The notes beneath the pieces were generated by a model. The model made no database searches. It had not been told where the DNA came from and worked only from the letters and a program-made list of their open reading frames with translations. From NCBI RefSeq assembly GCF_002797495.1, contig NZ_PGEZ01000002.1, positions 1 to 64,000 on the forward strand: DNA of 64,000 nt. The letters run 5' to 3'. A program made the position numbers and the translations under genes. Below are positions 20,574-29,532 of this stretch, piece by piece. Each line of letters opens with the position of its first letter. The stretch's first letter is position 1. Source of the stretch: Mumia flava (lineage in GTDB: Bacteria > Actinomycetota > Actinomycetes > Propionibacteriales > Nocardioidaceae).

Positions 20574-21806
20574 CTAGCGCCGGACGGCGTAGACCGCCGT
20601 TCCGAGGACGACCATCACGAGCCCGCCGATGACGCTGACCAGCGGCAGCGCGAACGCGAGCGCGAGGCAGCCGACGAGCCCGAGCACCGCGAGCGGCGTG
20701 CCGAGGCGCCGCTGGGGGCCGCCCAGACGCAGAGCGGAGGCGTTCGCGATCGCGTAGTAGAGCAGCACGCCGAAGGATGAGAACCCGATCGCGCCTCGCA
20801 GGTCCGCGGCCGCGGTGAGGGCGGCCACCACGATCCCGACGGCGACGACGGCGTGCCTCGGGACCTGCGCACCCGGGTGGACGGCCGCGAGGACGTACGG
20901 GAGGTACCGGTCGCGGGCCATCGCGAGCACCGTGCGGGAGACGCCGAGCACCAGCGCCAGCAGCGCGCCGAGCGCGGCCACCCCGGCGCCGACCCGGACG
21001 AACGGTGCGAGCCCCGGCGCTCCGGCGACCCGGACGGCTTCGGCGAGCGGGTCGGTCGCGGCGGCGAGGCGGTCGGGGCCGAGCACGGCGAGCACTGCCC
21101 ACGCCACCGCTGCGTACACCAGGACCGTGATGCCGAGCGCGAGCGGCACCGCGCGCGGGATCGTCCGCTCGGGTTCGCGGACCTCCTCGCCGAGGGTGGT
21201 GATCCGGGCGTAGCCGGCGAAGGCGAAGAACAGCAGTCCCGCGGCCTGGAGCAGCCCGCGCGGTGTGGTCGCGTCGAACGAAGCGCCTGCCGGCGTCGCC
21301 GCGTCGGACAGCAGGCAGACCGCGACGACGGCAGCGAGCAGAGCCAGCACGACGGCGACGACGACCCGTCCGATCCGCGCCGAGCGTTGGATGCCGAGCA
21401 CGTTCAGCCCGGTCACGGCGACGACGGCGAGCACCGCCACCGGCGTCGCGTACGCGGGCCACAGGTAGGCGCCGGCGGTCAGGGCCATCGCCGCACACGA
21501 CGCGGTCTTGCCGACCACGAAGACCCACCCGGCGAGGAATCCCCAGAACGGGCCGAGGCGCTCTCGCCCGTACACGTAGGTCCCGCCGGAGGCGGGGTAG
21601 ACGGCGGCGAGCCTGGCCGACGAGGTGGCGTTGCACCAGGCGACGACCGCCGCGAGCCCGAGGGCGACGAGCAGTGCGTCTCCGGCGGCTGCCGCGGCCG
21701 GGGCGAGCGCGGCGAAGACCCCGGCGCCGATCATCGCGACCAGGCCGACCACCACGGTGTCGCCGACACCGAGGGTGCGCGCCAGGGGCGCCGACGGATG
21801 GGTCAT
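20574..21806 (-). CDS. APC-superfamily amino acid permease
   Basis: A 410-residue integral membrane protein with about 11-12 hydrophobic helices. It begins with LGVGDTVVVGLVAMIGAGVF, the APC first-helix GxGxG-like substrate/Na-site motif, and has YPASGGTYVYGRERLGPFWGFLAGW split across helices 2-3 (the PxxGGxY motif). The substrate is probably an amino acid or amine; it is not determinable here. Its ATG overlaps the stop of the alpha/beta hydrolase upstream on the minus strand (ATGA), so the two are one operon. Confidence 0.88.
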   Translation of the reverse strand: MTHPSAPLARTLGVGDTVVVGLVAMIGAGVFAALAPAAAAAGDALLVALGLAAVVAWCNATSSARLAAVYPASGGTYVYGRERLGPFWGFLAGWVFVVGKTASCAAMALTAGAYLWPAYATPVAVLAVVAVTGLNVLGIQRSARIGRVVVAVVLALLAAVVAVCLLSDAATPAGASFDATTPRGLLQAAGLLFFAFAGYARITTLGEEVREPERTIPRAVPLALGITVLVYAAVAWAVLAVLGPDRLAAATDPLAEAVRVAGAPGLAPFVRVGAGVAALGALLALVLGVSRTVLAMARDRYLPYVLAAVHPGAQVPRHAVVAVGIVVAALTAAADLRGAIGFSSFGVLLYYAIANASALRLGGPQRRLGTPLAVLGLVGCLALAFALPLVSVIGGLVMVVLGTAVYAVRR

Positions 21807-22432
21807 CGGCCGGCCCCGAGGAACGGGCGGACGAGTGCGAGGAAGCCGTCGGGGTCGGTCGCGTGCACCAGGTGGCCGGTCGCGAGCGTGCGCAGCGTCG
21901 CGTCGGGAACACGCTCGGCCAGATCGCGCACCCAGTCCTGCGGCACGTGGCTGTCCTGGCCGCCGCCGATCACGAGCGTCGGCGCCGTGATCCGCCCGAG
22001 CGCGTCGAGCCAGTGCGGGGGAGGAGCGTCGATCTGCTCCCGGACGGCGAGCACCATCTCCCAGGAGAACGCGAGGTCGCCGGGCGGGCGCTCGGGCGTG
22101 CTCGGCGTGCGGGCGTACGGCGCGCCGACGTCCTCGAGCACGAGACGCCGCACCAGGTCGGGCCGCTCGGCCGCGAGCAGGTACGCCACGACACCACCCA
22201 TCGAGTGCCCGATCACGTCCACCGGACCGGCCCTTCGCTCGTCGAGCAGGGCCGCGACGTCGTCACGCATCCGGTCGAGCGTGTACGGCGGTTCCCAGGG
22301 CGCGGCTCCGTGGCCGCGGAGGTCCGGCGCGAGAACGGGACGGTCCGGGCCGATCGCGGCCGACACCGTCGCCCAGTCGTCGCCGGTCTCGCCGAGCGCG
22401 TGCAGGAGGAGGACGGGCGCGGTGGCGGTCAC
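21803..22432 (-). CDS. alpha/beta-fold hydrolase
   Basis: A 209-residue soluble hydrolase. The oxyanion region LLLHALGETGDDW is at about 8-20, the nucleophile elbow GHSMGG at 75-80 (S77), a likely acid in GGGQDSHVP and the histidine in ATGHLVHAT near the C terminus. The GTG at 22432 is chosen because upstream in-frame codons run through the tRNA-Pro promoter and lack family similarity. The substrate is unknown. It is coupled to the downstream APC permease, suggesting uptake plus hydrolysis of a shared compound (inference). Confidence 0.82.
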   Translation of the reverse strand: MTATAPVLLLHALGETGDDWATVSAAIGPDRPVLAPDLRGHGAAPWEPPYTLDRMRDDVAALLDERRAGPVDVIGHSMGGVVAYLLAAERPDLVRRLVLEDVGAPYARTPSTPERPPGDLAFSWEMVLAVREQIDAPPPHWLDALGRITAPTLVIGGGQDSHVPQDWVRDLAERVPDATLRTLATGHLVHATDPDGFLALVRPFLGAGR

Positions 22433-22517
22433 GCCACGGAGACTACGGCGGAACGGCCGTGCGGTGGAGGGGGCCGCGAGGGATTCTGCTCGTGGCGGAC
22501 CGGGCACCGACCGTGTG

Positions 22518-22546
22518 TTCGGGGGCGCGCGACCGACTGCTAGTGT
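22518..22546 (+). promoter_or_regulatory. tRNA-Pro promoter
   Basis: A -35 TTCGGG (22518-22523) and a -10 TAGTGT (22541-22546) are separated by 17 bp, placing the start about 30 bases before the mature tRNA. Confidence 0.5.
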
Positions 22547-22582
22547 TGCTTCTCGGGCCTGGGAGGTTCGTCCGAGGTCCAT

Positions 22583-22656
<74 letters not shown>

Positions 22657-22682
22657 CCGAAGTGATGTCTGAGGACATCTGC

Positions 22683-22716
22683 AAGGTCCGAACCCACGGA
22701 TATGGGTTCGGACCTT
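22683..22716 (+). terminator. terminator after tRNA-Pro
   Basis: A perfect 14-bp stem: aaggtccgaaccca (22683-22696) pairs with tgggttcggacctt (22703-22716) around the loop cggata, followed by ttgtcatgt. It is the strongest classical terminator in the window. The rest of the gap to 22938 holds a TAGGAT -10 candidate at 22835-22840 and nothing else I can support. Confidence 0.88.
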
Positions 22717-22938
22717 TGTCATGTCGTGGTTGGTCGTCCTTGGTGCTGTCGATGGCGAGCCCGCGCAGGAGCTCGCCGAGTGGGTGAGGTCGGATTGCCT
22801 GGTCTCGTTCGGCATCGCGGCCTGGGACCGGAGGTAGGATCGGTGTGCAGTTGAGCGAGGCCAAGGGTGGCTGTCGGGCATCCCTGATCCGGCTCGTCAA
22901 CTCGCCGCGACAACCTTCCGTCCGGGAGGAGCACCACG

Positions 22939-23766
22939 ATGGGCATCACGGTCGCCGACCACTGGGCACAGGGCGATGTCTACCAACGGATCCTTGAGGC
23001 ACTCGAGGCGGCCGGAAAGGACCTGACCGCGCTGACAGTCGAGGACCTCGCCCCCGTTGACCACGTCCACGCCCGCGGATTCGCGGCCACCGTGGAACTG
23101 GGCGATGCCCTGCCACCCGTGGCACCGGACAGCCACCTGCTCGATGTCGGCTGTGGCCTCGGTGGCCCGGCACGCTACTTCGGACAGCACTTCGGGTGCC
23201 GGGTCAGCGGCATCGACCTGACCGGGCCGTTCGTCGAGGCGGGGCAGCGGCTGACTGGTCTGCTGGGCCTGGACGACCGGGTGGATCTCCGAGTCGGCGA
23301 CGCACAGGAGCTGCCGTACGAGGACGAGACCTTCGACGGCGCCTACGCCCAGCACGTCACGATGAACGTGCCCGACCGGCCTGCGTTCTTCGCGTCGGCC
23401 TTCCGGGTGCTTCGGCCGGGGGGTTTTCTTGCGCTGACCGAGCACGGTCGCGGGTCCAGCCGAGAGCTGCACCATCCGGTCCCCTGGTCTGAGGACGGGT
23501 CCGGGGAGTACCTCGTCACCCCGGAGCAGACGCGGGAGCTCCTCCAGGAAGCGGGTTTCGTCGACATCGCCGTGACGGACACGGGCCAGGACTACCTGGC
23601 GGCGTACCGCGCGATGCTGTCGCTGGCTGACAGAGGCGCGTTGCCGCCGTTGGGGTTGCATGTGTTGATCGGCCCGTCAACAACCGCCAAGGCCCGGAAC
23701 TCGGTGCGCAACATCGAGGAAGGCGCCACTCGGCCCAATCGGGTGGTCTGCCACAAGCAGGGTTGA
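22939..23766 (+). CDS. class I SAM-dependent methyltransferase
   Basis: A 275-residue soluble protein. SAM motif I is LLDVGCGLGGPARYF (67-81), followed by GIDLT (motif II), RVGDAQELPYEDETFDGAYA (motifs II-III) and FRVLRPGGFLALTEHG (motif post I/IV). The pattern resembles the sarcosine/dimethylglycine and tocopherol methyltransferase group (small-molecule N- or C-methylation). The substrate is unknown. The ATG at 22939 has gggagga at 22924-22930. Base composition is visibly less GC-rich than neighbours and it stands alone after the tRNA, consistent with acquisition. Confidence 0.87.
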   Translation: MGITVADHWAQGDVYQRILEALEAAGKDLTALTVEDLAPVDHVHARGFAATVELGDALPPVAPDSHLLDVGCGLGGPARYFGQHFGCRVSGIDLTGPFVEAGQRLTGLLGLDDRVDLRVGDAQELPYEDETFDGAYAQHVTMNVPDRPAFFASAFRVLRPGGFLALTEHGRGSSRELHHPVPWSEDGSGEYLVTPEQTRELLQEAGFVDIAVTDTGQDYLAAYRAMLSLADRGALPPLGLHVLIGPSTTAKARNSVRNIEEGATRPNRVVCHKQG

Positions 23767-23776
23767 CGCGTTCGCA

Positions 23777-23808
23777 CAGTCCTCGGGGCCTGTCGTCGGC
23801 CCGGACTG
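23777..23808 (+). terminator. terminator after the methyltransferase
   Basis: The hairpin comprises cagtcc (23777-23782) with ggactg (23803-23808), a 3-base bulge, then gggcc (23786-23790) with ggccc (23798-23802) and a 7-base loop. It starts ten bases after the stop codon. Confidence 0.6.
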
Positions 23809-23826
23809 TCTGACCGAGGCCCTCGT

Positions 23827-24183
23827 GTGCCGGTCATGACACCGGTTCTGTTCGGCGGTCGTCGCCTACCCCACGGGGGCGGCGTGCCCGTGGCCACGCT
23901 CGATCGCCTGGTCGCCGACTTCGTGCCCGAGGCGCGTCGGCTCTACACCGACCGGGTTGGCACTGACCTGTCCTGGCCGGGCGACACCGCTGATCTCCTG
24001 ACGACCGAGGACGAGCTTCCGGCCTCGCTCCAGGCGCGCTGTGCCAGCGAGCTGTTGGCCGCTCCGGTCGAGCTGGCCACGGGGCACCTGCCGATGCTCA
24101 CCCACCCGCGTGAGGTGGCCGCTCTGGTCGCGCGCGACCACGACCCGACGCGCGGGGTCGGCACGCGGGGTGCGGACCACTGA
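23827..24183 (+). pseudogene. alpha/beta hydrolase C-terminal remnant
   Basis: A 118-codon frame whose last third (LPASLQARCASELLAAPVE then LATGHLPMLTHPREVAALVA) looks like the C terminus of an alpha/beta hydrolase: the strand, the catalytic-histidine segment GHLPMLTHP and the final helix. There is no nucleophile elbow, no oxyanion loop and no cap domain, and the first 25 residues look unrelated. The GTG at 23827 has no Shine-Dalgarno. Most likely it is a truncated, decayed gene left after a deletion next to the tRNA region; a short functional protein is less likely. Confidence 0.6.
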
Positions 24184-24216
24184 TCCGCAGACGTCCACGA
24201 CGCCGCGCAGGCGCGC

Positions 24217-25173
24217 TCAGCCTGGTACGACGACCACCTTGCCCCGCGCGAGCCCGGCGCCGACCCGGGCCAGCGCGTCCGGCACCTCCTCGAGGCCGAC
24301 GACCCGGTCGATGTGGATCGCGACCTCGCCGGAGGAGCAGAGACGCGCCATCGGCTCGAAGTGCTCGGGCCCCTCACGCACCATCAGCACGCCGAGGTGG
24401 CGGCCGCTCAGCAGCCCGGCCGCTGCCCCGACGGTGGCGACCCGCAGCAGCGCCCGCGCCGGACCGCCGGTGCACAGGTAGCGACCGCCCGGGGCGAGCG
24501 CACGGCGGTAGGCGAAGACGGACCGCCCGGTCACCATGTCGAGGACCAGGTCGTACGGCTCCCGCCCCCGGCTGAAGTCCGCGCGCCGGTAGTCGATCAC
24601 CTCGTCGCAGCCGAGCGCCGTCATGAAGTCGAGCTTGCTGGCGTTGTCCACGCCGGTGACGTGCGCCCCCGCCCGCCTTGCGAGCTGCACCGCGAAGACG
24701 CCGCTTCCTCCGCCTGCGCCGTTGATCAGGACACGCCGACCGGCCGCGGCCCGGGCGGTGCCCTGCAGCGCGATCGCACCCGACTGCGGGATCGTCGCCG
24801 CCTCGGCCGGAGAGAGCTCGTCAGGGCGCCGAGCCAGCACCGCGGCCGGCGCGACGGCGTACTCGCCGAAGCCGCCCTTGAGGAAGAGGTTGTCGCCGTA
24901 CACCTCGTCCCCGACCGCGAAGCCGGCGACGCCCTCGCCGACCTCGGCCACCTGTCCGGCGAGATCCGAGCCGAGCACCCGGCGGCGCGGGCGACGCAGG
25001 CCGCCGATGCGTGCGTACGCGGGCGACCCGGTCAGGTTCTCCCAGTCGCTGAGGTTGATCGACGTCGCGGCCACGCGTACCAGGACCTGACCGGGCCCCG
25101 GTTCGGGCGTGGGCAGGTCGACGAGGCGCAGCGTCCCCGGCGGGCCGTATCGGTCGTAGGCGACGGCTCTCAC
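24217..25173 (-). CDS. NAD(P)H quinone oxidoreductase-like MDR protein
   Basis: A 318-residue medium-chain dehydrogenase/reductase without zinc ligands. GroES-like N-terminal part: INLSDWENLTG, LGSDLAGQVAEVGEGV, FAVGDEVYGDN. Nucleotide-binding motif NGAGGGSGVFAVQLAR at about 151-166. This places it with quinone oxidoreductases and zinc-free alcohol dehydrogenase-like proteins; the substrate is unknown. GTG start at 25173. Downstream on the same strand of the DUF2235 gene with a 17-base gap, so possibly co-transcribed with it. Confidence 0.86.
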   Translation of the reverse strand: MRAVAYDRYGPPGTLRLVDLPTPEPGPGQVLVRVAATSINLSDWENLTGSPAYARIGGLRRPRRRVLGSDLAGQVAEVGEGVAGFAVGDEVYGDNLFLKGGFGEYAVAPAAVLARRPDELSPAEAATIPQSGAIALQGTARAAAGRRVLINGAGGGSGVFAVQLARRAGAHVTGVDNASKLDFMTALGCDEVIDYRRADFSRGREPYDLVLDMVTGRSVFAYRRALAPGGRYLCTGGPARALLRVATVGAAAGLLSGRHLGVLMVREGPEHFEPMARLCSSGEVAIHIDRVVGLEEVPDALARVGAGLARGKVVVVPG

Positions 25174-25190
25174 GCTGCCCCCGCGGGCCC

Positions 25191-26285
25191 TCAGCCCGGC
25201 TCGCCGCCCGCCACCCTGCGGGGCAGCGGGGCCTGGCGGACGTCTCGGCGCAGTGCGTCGACGAGATTGGCAGGACGATACGCACCGTCCTGCTCACTGC
25301 GAAGCACGGCGCTGGCCGCGAGCGCCTCGTGGCCCCGCTCCGCCTTCCCGATGTCGTCGCGGGACCCTCGCGGCACCAGCCGGGCCAGTCCCTTCGCCTC
25401 GCCGTGCATGGCGGAGAGTGCGTTCGGCGAGATCCGCATCGTGCTCGCTCCACCGCCGGCAGGTCGGCCAGGGGTCAACGCGTCGAGCGAGAACACCAGC
25501 CCCGCGTCCTCAGCGCGCTCTGCCAGCCACAGGAGGGCCAGGTCCGACAGGCCGCTCCGGGCGAACCCGCCGCCCACGTCGCTGTGGACGCCCGAGAACC
25601 AGACCTGCTCCACCTTCTGCTCCGCCGGAGCGTCCTCGGGAGCGTGCCACAAGGTCGGGGAGAACGGCTTGCGACGCTCGTCGATCGCCAAGGCGTGGTA
25701 GGCGTGCTCGACGGACCGGCTGAGGTCCGTGTCGTGGAAGCCCCACCTGCGGTTGATCCTGCGCGTCAGCCAGTTGTCGCCCACCGGGATCCCCAGCGCG
25801 CCCACGGTGTCCCAGACCCCGATGAACCGGATCGGCGGCGGAGGGTGCGCGTGCGCGGTACGGAAGGCAGCCGCACGTGGGCCGTCCGGGGGCTCGCTGG
25901 ACCGGTAGATCGCGTACGCCGTCCGCAGATGCTCGTCGGTCGGCTTCTTCGGGACACCGCAGTTCCGGAGGAGACCGGCGGTGCTCCGCGCCGTGTAGGC
26001 GCCCCGGCTGAACCCGAACAGGAAGAGCTCGTCGCCGGGCGCGTAGTTCTCGGCAATCCACTGGTAGGTCTGGGTCACGGCGCCGGACAGACCCCATCCG
26101 AAAGCACCGCCGCGCAGCCGTTCTCCGCGGGTCGTGCCGACGCCCGAGAGGTAGGTGGCACGCTGCTCCCTGCCTCCCGCCTCGCCGAGGACGAGCGCCG
26201 CGTGGAGCTTGGTCACGTTCGTCGGGTGGCCCTGGTCCTGACGGTTCCAGGTCCCGTCACAGCAGGCCACCAACCGCTTGCTCAC
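25191..26285 (-). CDS. DUF2235 (Tle1-like) alpha/beta hydrolase
   Basis: A 364-residue protein with the DUF2235 layout: start KRLVACCDGTWN, the nucleophile elbow GFSRGAYTAR (S93, a GxSxG variant), IGVWDTVGALG (D159) and GVHSDVGGGF (H234, D236). DUF2235 contains type VI secretion phospholipase effectors of the Tle1 group, but many copies, including actinobacterial ones, are stand-alone housekeeping or unknown lipases. No signal peptide or secretion marker is visible. The GTG at 26285 overlaps the DUF5995 stop (GTGA), so the two are translationally coupled. Confidence 0.85.
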   Translation of the reverse strand: MSKRLVACCDGTWNRQDQGHPTNVTKLHAALVLGEAGGREQRATYLSGVGTTRGERLRGGAFGWGLSGAVTQTYQWIAENYAPGDELFLFGFSRGAYTARSTAGLLRNCGVPKKPTDEHLRTAYAIYRSSEPPDGPRAAAFRTAHAHPPPPIRFIGVWDTVGALGIPVGDNWLTRRINRRWGFHDTDLSRSVEHAYHALAIDERRKPFSPTLWHAPEDAPAEQKVEQVWFSGVHSDVGGGFARSGLSDLALLWLAERAEDAGLVFSLDALTPGRPAGGGASTMRISPNALSAMHGEAKGLARLVPRGSRDDIGKAERGHEALAASAVLRSEQDGAYRPANLVDALRRDVRQAPLPRRVAGGEPG

Positions 26286-26995
26286 GATGGCTCCCGTCGT
26301 CGGCCGTCCTCGATCCCCGGTGCGAGCAGCACCCGGGTGGTCATGCCGACCGTGTGGGCCAGCGCGTCGGCGAACCGTCCGCGCAGGATCCGTGTGCCGC
26401 GCAGGGCCCACAGCGTCTGGGTCGTGACCCACGACAGGTCCCGTGCCTTGTCGATGTTCCAGGCGGACAGGACGTGGACGACCGGGCCGATCCGATCGTC
26501 CACGGCACGACCGACGTCGCTCAGGAAGGAACGGCGGACCTCGGACTCGACGCTGGCGAGGACGACGTTGACGGCCTCGTAGTCCGCGTGGAGGTCGTCG
26601 GGCTCGCAGCCGCGCGCGGTGCAGGTCTCGGTCACCGCGAGCGGGAGGTCATGCTCGATGTGGCTGTTCATCCCGGCGATCGCGTACTGGACCGGCAACC
26701 GGCCGGCGGCGCGCTCCTCGAACAAGGGTCGCCAGGCGCTGGCCGGTCGCGACCCGGCGGCGTCGGCGTCGTGCGCGTCGAGCCACAGCCGGGCGAAGCG
26801 GACGTCGAGCTCGGCCATCGCGGCGGCGTCGCGGAAGGGCGTACGGCGGGTGCCCGCGCCGACGAGGTCGCCGATCCGTTCGGTGACGGTCAGGTACATG
26901 CGGTTGAAGACGGCGACTCCGTCGTCCGGGGGCAGGGAGGCGTCGATCGCCCGGAGCCGCCCCAGGACCTCGTCGACGGTCTCGATCGTCTGCAC
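26282..26995 (-). CDS. DUF5995 family protein
   Basis: A 237-residue soluble, mostly helical protein. It has LPPDDGVAVFNRMYLTVT near the N terminus and a conserved GMNSHIEHDLPLAV segment around 108-121, whose clustered H/D residues suggest a metal or catalytic site, then YEAVNVVLASVE. These match what I recall as DUF5995, a family without known function. The GTG at 26995 has a weak -10-like CATGCT six bases upstream. It precedes and overlaps the DUF2235 hydrolase gene. Confidence 0.78.
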   Translation of the reverse strand: MQTIETVDEVLGRLRAIDASLPPDDGVAVFNRMYLTVTERIGDLVGAGTRRTPFRDAAAMAELDVRFARLWLDAHDADAAGSRPASAWRPLFEERAAGRLPVQYAIAGMNSHIEHDLPLAVTETCTARGCEPDDLHADYEAVNVVLASVESEVRRSFLSDVGRAVDDRIGPVVHVLSAWNIDKARDLSWVTTQTLWALRGTRILRGRFADALAHTVGMTTRVLLAPGIEDGRRREPS

Positions 26996-27108
26996 CCTGC
27001 CAGCATGGCGCAGAGGGAGGCTCGGGGGCCCTCCATGTGCACGGATCGTCCTCGGGCGCGATCCGGTGGTTCGCGGGCGGGACGGACCGCAAGATGTTAC
27101 GCTAGGGC

Positions 27109-27123
27109 TTCAGACGAACTGAA
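27109..27123. promoter_or_regulatory. candidate operator upstream of the PaaX-type regulator
   Basis: A perfect inverted repeat ttcag-acgaa-ctgaa lies in the 158-base gap between the divergent DUF5995 and PaaX-type genes, flanked by outer TTAC (27097-27100) and GTAA (27127-27130). TAATAC at 27128-27133 could be a -10. Such a dyad near the start of a regulator gene suggests autoregulation; this is inference. Confidence 0.4.
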
Positions 27124-27153
27124 CGTGTAATACTGCCGGTCCGGGAGGTAGCC

Positions 27154-27903
27154 GTGCGCAGCCTGGAGGAGATGGCTCCGCCGATGACCGCGCGCTCGGT
27201 CGCACTGAGCCTCCTGCTCGGCTCGCGTCCCCCGCGGCTCGCCGCACGCGACCTGGTCCGGATGGGGGAGAGCTTCGGGGTCGCCGCGCCGTCGATGCGC
27301 GTGGCGCTGTCGCGGATGACCGCGGCCGGAGAGCTGACCAGCGTGGACTCCTGCTATGCGCTCGCCGACCGGCACCTCGAGCGCCACCGCACGACCGAGG
27401 AACGGATCAGCCCTCGGCTGCGCCCGTACGACGGCCGGTGGACGATGGCCGTCGTCGTCGGCCGCGGTCGGGCGGCCGACGCTCGTTCCGCGCTGCGGCT
27501 GGACCTCGCAGAACGACGTTTCGGCGAGCTGCGCGAGGGCGTGTGGCTGCGACCGGACAACCTCGAGGCCCCGCCGCCGGACGACGAGGACCTCGAGATC
27601 CTCTCCGCCCGGCCGCAGCGGCCGGTCGCCCTCGCCCGCGCGGTCTGGGACCTGCCGACCTGGGCCGGCGAGGCGCAGATCCTGCTCGACGCCCTCGACG
27701 GCGACGCCGACCCGGCCGTCCGGTTCAAGGCCGCGGCGGCGACCGTCCGTCACCTGCGGACCGACCCTGCGCTGCCACCCGAGCTCGCGCCGGGCGGCTG
27801 GCCCGCCGAGCGGCTGCGTGCTGCGTACGAGACCTATCGTGCCGACCTGTCGGGGATCGGTCGCGACGATCCGGACCACGACCGCGAGAAGGAGCCCGCA
27901 TGA
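27154..27903 (+). CDS. PaaX-family transcriptional regulator
   Basis: A 249-residue regulator with an N-terminal winged helix (MTARSVALSLLLG, then LVRMGESFGVAAPSMRVALSRMTAAGELTS, with the recognition helix in SMRVALSRM) and a PaaX-type C-terminal domain (DGRWTMAVVVGRGR, REGVWLRPDNLE). PaaX proteins sense CoA thioesters such as phenylacetyl-CoA. GTG 27154 has gggagg five bases upstream. It overlaps the following acyl-CoA dehydrogenase (ATGA), so it likely controls this operon in response to its CoA substrate. Confidence 0.88.
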   Translation: MRSLEEMAPPMTARSVALSLLLGSRPPRLAARDLVRMGESFGVAAPSMRVALSRMTAAGELTSVDSCYALADRHLERHRTTEERISPRLRPYDGRWTMAVVVGRGRAADARSALRLDLAERRFGELREGVWLRPDNLEAPPPDDEDLEILSARPQRPVALARAVWDLPTWAGEAQILLDALDGDADPAVRFKAAAATVRHLRTDPALPPELAPGGWPAERLRAAYETYRADLSGIGRDDPDHDREKEPA

Positions 27904-29528
27904 TCACCCACGAGGTCACCAACCAGGTGCCGCTGCTCGTCGGCCACGACGTCGCCGACTCGCCCGTCATCGACGCCGCGCTGCGGCGCGCCGGCGCAGA
28001 CGCGGCCCTCGAGGAGGTCGGCGAGGTCGGTCGTGCCGCCGGCAGCGCGCGCGCTCTCGAGCTGGGGGACCTGGCCGAGGCGCACCCGCCGGTGCTGCGC
28101 ACGCACGACCGCTACGGCAACCGCGTCGACCGGGTCGACTACGACCCGGCCTACCACGAGCTGATGCGGACGGCGGTCGGCTTCGGGATGCACGGGTCCG
28201 CGTGGGCGGACGACCGGCCGTACGCCCACCTGGTGCGGGCGGCGAAGTTCAGCATCTGGCAGACGGTCGACGCCGGCCACGGCTGCCCGATCTCGATGAC
28301 GTACGCGTCGGTGCCCGCGCTGCGTGTCGACCCGCAGGTCGCCGCGCTGTACGAGCCGCTGCTCGCCACCCGGACCTACGATCCGGAGCTGCGGGTCCCG
28401 GCCGACAAGCCCGGTCTGATCGCGGGCATGTCCATGACCGAGAAGCAGGGAGGATCGGACGTCCGGGCGAACACCACGACCGCGACGCCGCAACCGGACG
28501 GGACGTACCGCATCGTCGGGCACAAGTGGTTCACCTCGGCGCCGATGTCCGACATCCTGCTGACGCTCGCCCAGGCCCCCGGCGGCCTGACCTGCTTCGT
28601 GCTTCCGCGCGTGCTGCCGGACGGCACGCTCAACCCGATCCGGCTCCAGCGTCTCAAGGACAAGCTCGGCAACAGGTCGAACGCCAGCAGCGAGATCGAG
28701 TACGAGAACGCGACCGGCTGGCGGCTCGGCGACGAGGGGCGCGGTGTCCGGACGATCATCGAGATGGTCAACATGACGCGGCTCGACTGCACGATCGGCA
28801 GCGCTGCCCTGATGCGGCAGGGCACGATGCAGGCCGCCCACCACGCTGCGCACCGCGCGGCGTTCGGCAGGACGCTGATCGACCAGCCGCTGATGCGCAA
28901 CGTCGTCGCGGACCTCGCCGTCGAGGCGGAGGCGTCGCTGGGGGTGGCGCTCTGGCTCGCCTCGCTGACCGACGCCGCGCTGGCCGGCGACGAGCGCGCC
29001 GCGACGCTTCGTCGGATCTCGCTCGCGGTCTCGAAGTACTACGTCTGCAAGCGCGGTCCGGTCCACGCCGCCGAGGCGATCGAGTGCCTCGGCGGCAACG
29101 GGTACGTCGAGGAGTCGCGGATGCCGCGGATCTACCGTGAGGCGCCGTTGCTGTCGATCTGGGAGGGCAGCGGCAACGTCGCCGCGCTGGACACGCTGCG
29201 GGCGATCGCCAAGGAGCCCGAGACGTTGGCGGTGCTGTTCGACGAGCTGGGGTCCGTGTCCGGGACGGACCCGCGCTTCGACGCGTTCGTCGGTGAGCTG
29301 AAGCAGCAGTTCGCCGACCAGGCCACGCTCGAGCTGCGCGCGAGGACCGTGGTGGGCCGGCTCGCGCTCGGCCTGCAGGGTGCACTGCTCCTGCGTGACG
29401 GCCACCCGGCGGTCGCCGACGCGTTCGTCGCGAGCCGGCTGGCGGGGCAGTGGGGGACCGTTCTCGGGACGCTCCCGAGCGGGCTCGATCTCGCGCCGAT
29501 CATCGAGCGGGCGACGCCGAAGGTCTGA
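27900..29528 (+). CDS. AidB-like acyl-CoA dehydrogenase
   Basis: A 542-residue FAD enzyme, the length of E. coli AidB (541). MSMTEKQGGSDVRANTT (FAD/substrate loop), GHKWFTSAPMSD, KLGNRSNASSEIEY and IECLGGNGYVEES are typical of the AidB branch, as is the C-terminal IWEGSGNVAALDTLRA. AidB-type proteins are linked to alkylation stress or isovaleryl-CoA oxidation; which applies is open. Translational overlap with the PaaX-like regulator argues for a catabolic acyl-CoA role. Confidence 0.9.
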   Translation: MITHEVTNQVPLLVGHDVADSPVIDAALRRAGADAALEEVGEVGRAAGSARALELGDLAEAHPPVLRTHDRYGNRVDRVDYDPAYHELMRTAVGFGMHGSAWADDRPYAHLVRAAKFSIWQTVDAGHGCPISMTYASVPALRVDPQVAALYEPLLATRTYDPELRVPADKPGLIAGMSMTEKQGGSDVRANTTTATPQPDGTYRIVGHKWFTSAPMSDILLTLAQAPGGLTCFVLPRVLPDGTLNPIRLQRLKDKLGNRSNASSEIEYENATGWRLGDEGRGVRTIIEMVNMTRLDCTIGSAALMRQGTMQAAHHAAHRAAFGRTLIDQPLMRNVVADLAVEAEASLGVALWLASLTDAALAGDERAATLRRISLAVSKYYVCKRGPVHAAEAIECLGGNGYVEESRMPRIYREAPLLSIWEGSGNVAALDTLRAIAKEPETLAVLFDELGSVSGTDPRFDAFVGELKQQFADQATLELRARTVVGRLALGLQGALLLRDGHPAVADAFVASRLAGQWGTVLGTLPSGLDLAPIIERATPKV

Positions 29529-29532
29529 GGCG

